Below are positions 5,501-5,808 of a stretch of 5,808 nucleotides of DNA, piece after piece; positions within the stretch are counted from its first letter, which is position 1, and each line of letters starts with the position of its first letter. Under the pieces are notes generated by a model, which was given only the letters and a program-made list of their open reading frames with translations, was not told the origin of the DNA and did no database searches. Source of the DNA: Clostridiales bacterium. GTDB taxonomy: Bacteria > Bacillota > Clostridia > Lachnospirales > WQUN01. The position numbers and the translations under genes are program-made. The stretch spans positions 1 through 5,808 of the forward strand of contig JAISZF010000096.1 of NCBI GenBank assembly GCA_031269415.1. The letters are read 5' to 3'.

Positions 5501-5652
5501 GGGAAACGCTCCTTTATTAATTGAGAATAGAGATGGGGGGTTCCTTTTAACATATGAGAAAAGCCTTCGCGGAGTGACAGATGGCAGGCAACTGAACGAG
5601 GAGCGGACAGGGTTGGAGAACTCGGCAAGGGCAATTAGTGTTTATTGTTTCG
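5501..5652 (-). other. feo leader / intergenic region
   Basis: 152 bases between the end of the ATPase-like gene and feoA. Apart from the feoA ribosome site (5509-5515) no element is secure: no consensus -10/-35 pair, no Fur-box-like palindrome, no recognised riboswitch core. A TGAGAA hexamer occurs twice on the plus strand (5522-5527 and 5554-5559), and a G6 run sits at 5535-5540. No terminator is evident for the upstream gene, so read-through into feoA is possible. Confidence 0.5.
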
Positions 5653-5808
5653 CTATTCCCCGCACAGCCACCTGAGCGCGTTAGTGCGGCGAATGCCATC
5701 GTAGTCGCTGTCCGGGTCTTCGTCAAGCGTGAGGAGGAATTTCGAATAATGGTCGCTGATTTTCCGAAGGGAGCGAAGCTCACGCTCAAGCGTTCTCTCA
5801 TCTCTGAC
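5653..5808 (-). CDS. C-terminal end of an AAA-type ATPase with DUF4143-like tail (cut by window edge)
   Basis: The last 51 codons of a gene entering from the right edge. The frame opening at 5808 ends at TAG (5655-5653). It reads as ERELRSLRKISDHY, KFLLTLDEDPDSDYDGI and RRTNALRWLCGE, close to what I remember as the conserved C-terminus of COG1373 ATPases with a DUF4143 domain (a 'KYLLTMDEDP ... GI+ INALDWL' ending). These proteins are a widespread, multi-copy accessory family in Firmicutes and Bacteroidetes without an established function. The P-loop part lies outside the window, so completeness cannot be judged. It is on the same strand as feoA, 152 bases upstream, and a functional link to iron uptake is not implied. 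A competing frame (5801-5547) lacks family resemblance and is taken as a shadow. Confidence 0.7.
   Translation of the reverse strand, partial: VRDERTLERELRSLRKISDHYSKFLLTLDEDPDSDYDGIRRTNALRWLCGE

Noticed and set aside
5501..5652. Metal riboswitch (such as NiCo type) in the feoA leader
   Set aside because: I could not find the conserved core or paired stems on the coding strand; no support beyond position.
5547..5801. Minus-strand open frame of 84 codons at the right edge
   Set aside because: The neighbouring frame ending at 5653 matches a known ATPase C-terminus, while this frame has no resemblance to any family and lacks a ribosome site.

Overview
The window reads as chromosomal DNA of an endospore-forming Firmicute, most likely a member of the class Clostridia. 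The main evidence is a full-length Spo0A, the sporulation master regulator. It is supported by strong AGGAGG-type ribosome sites, a PstS of a type I associate with Clostridia, and a FeoA/FeoB pair whose pore motifs look clostridial. Base composition is mid-range by hand counts: feoB about 54% GC, spo0A about 47%, and the CYTH gene about 41%. The species cannot be named from this window.

Left part (1-1073): on the minus strand a phosphate-uptake (pst) operon runs off the left edge. pstS encodes a lipoprotein phosphate-binding protein and is followed by the first 24 codons of pstC, with the stop and start codons overlapping as TAATG. The PstS has its two halves in swapped order relative to textbook PstS, so it appears to be circularly permuted. 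A roughly 160-base divergent region separates pstS from a plus-strand gene.

Middle (1074-2711): a small plus-strand integral membrane protein of the COG2426 'small multi-drug export' family (1074-1580) converges on spo0A (1629-2423, minus strand). A 28-base near-perfect palindrome between them serves as a bidirectional terminator. spo0A has its own clear sigma-A-type promoter. Upstream of that lie an 8-base direct repeat and TGTCG/CGACA half-sites resembling 0A boxes, which suggests autoregulation. The spoIVB gene, which I would expect just upstream of spo0A, is absent.

Right part (2712-5808): a compact minus-strand operon feoA-feoB-CYTH. FeoA and FeoB form a ferrous iron uptake system, and their genes overlap. 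The third gene, 19 bases behind feoB, encodes a CYTH/triphosphate tunnel metalloenzyme and is distinctly more AT-rich than feoB. The right edge holds the last 51 codons of a gene resembling the C-terminus of AAA-type ATPases with a DUF4143 domain, on the same strand as feo.

No RNA genes, CRISPR arrays, insertion sequences or complete mobile elements were seen. Most of the window is ordinary housekeeping and transport content. The points most worth a second look are the permuted PstS, the terminator-like hairpin abutting the exporter start codon, the repeat structure upstream of spo0A, and the CYTH gene attached to the feo operon.
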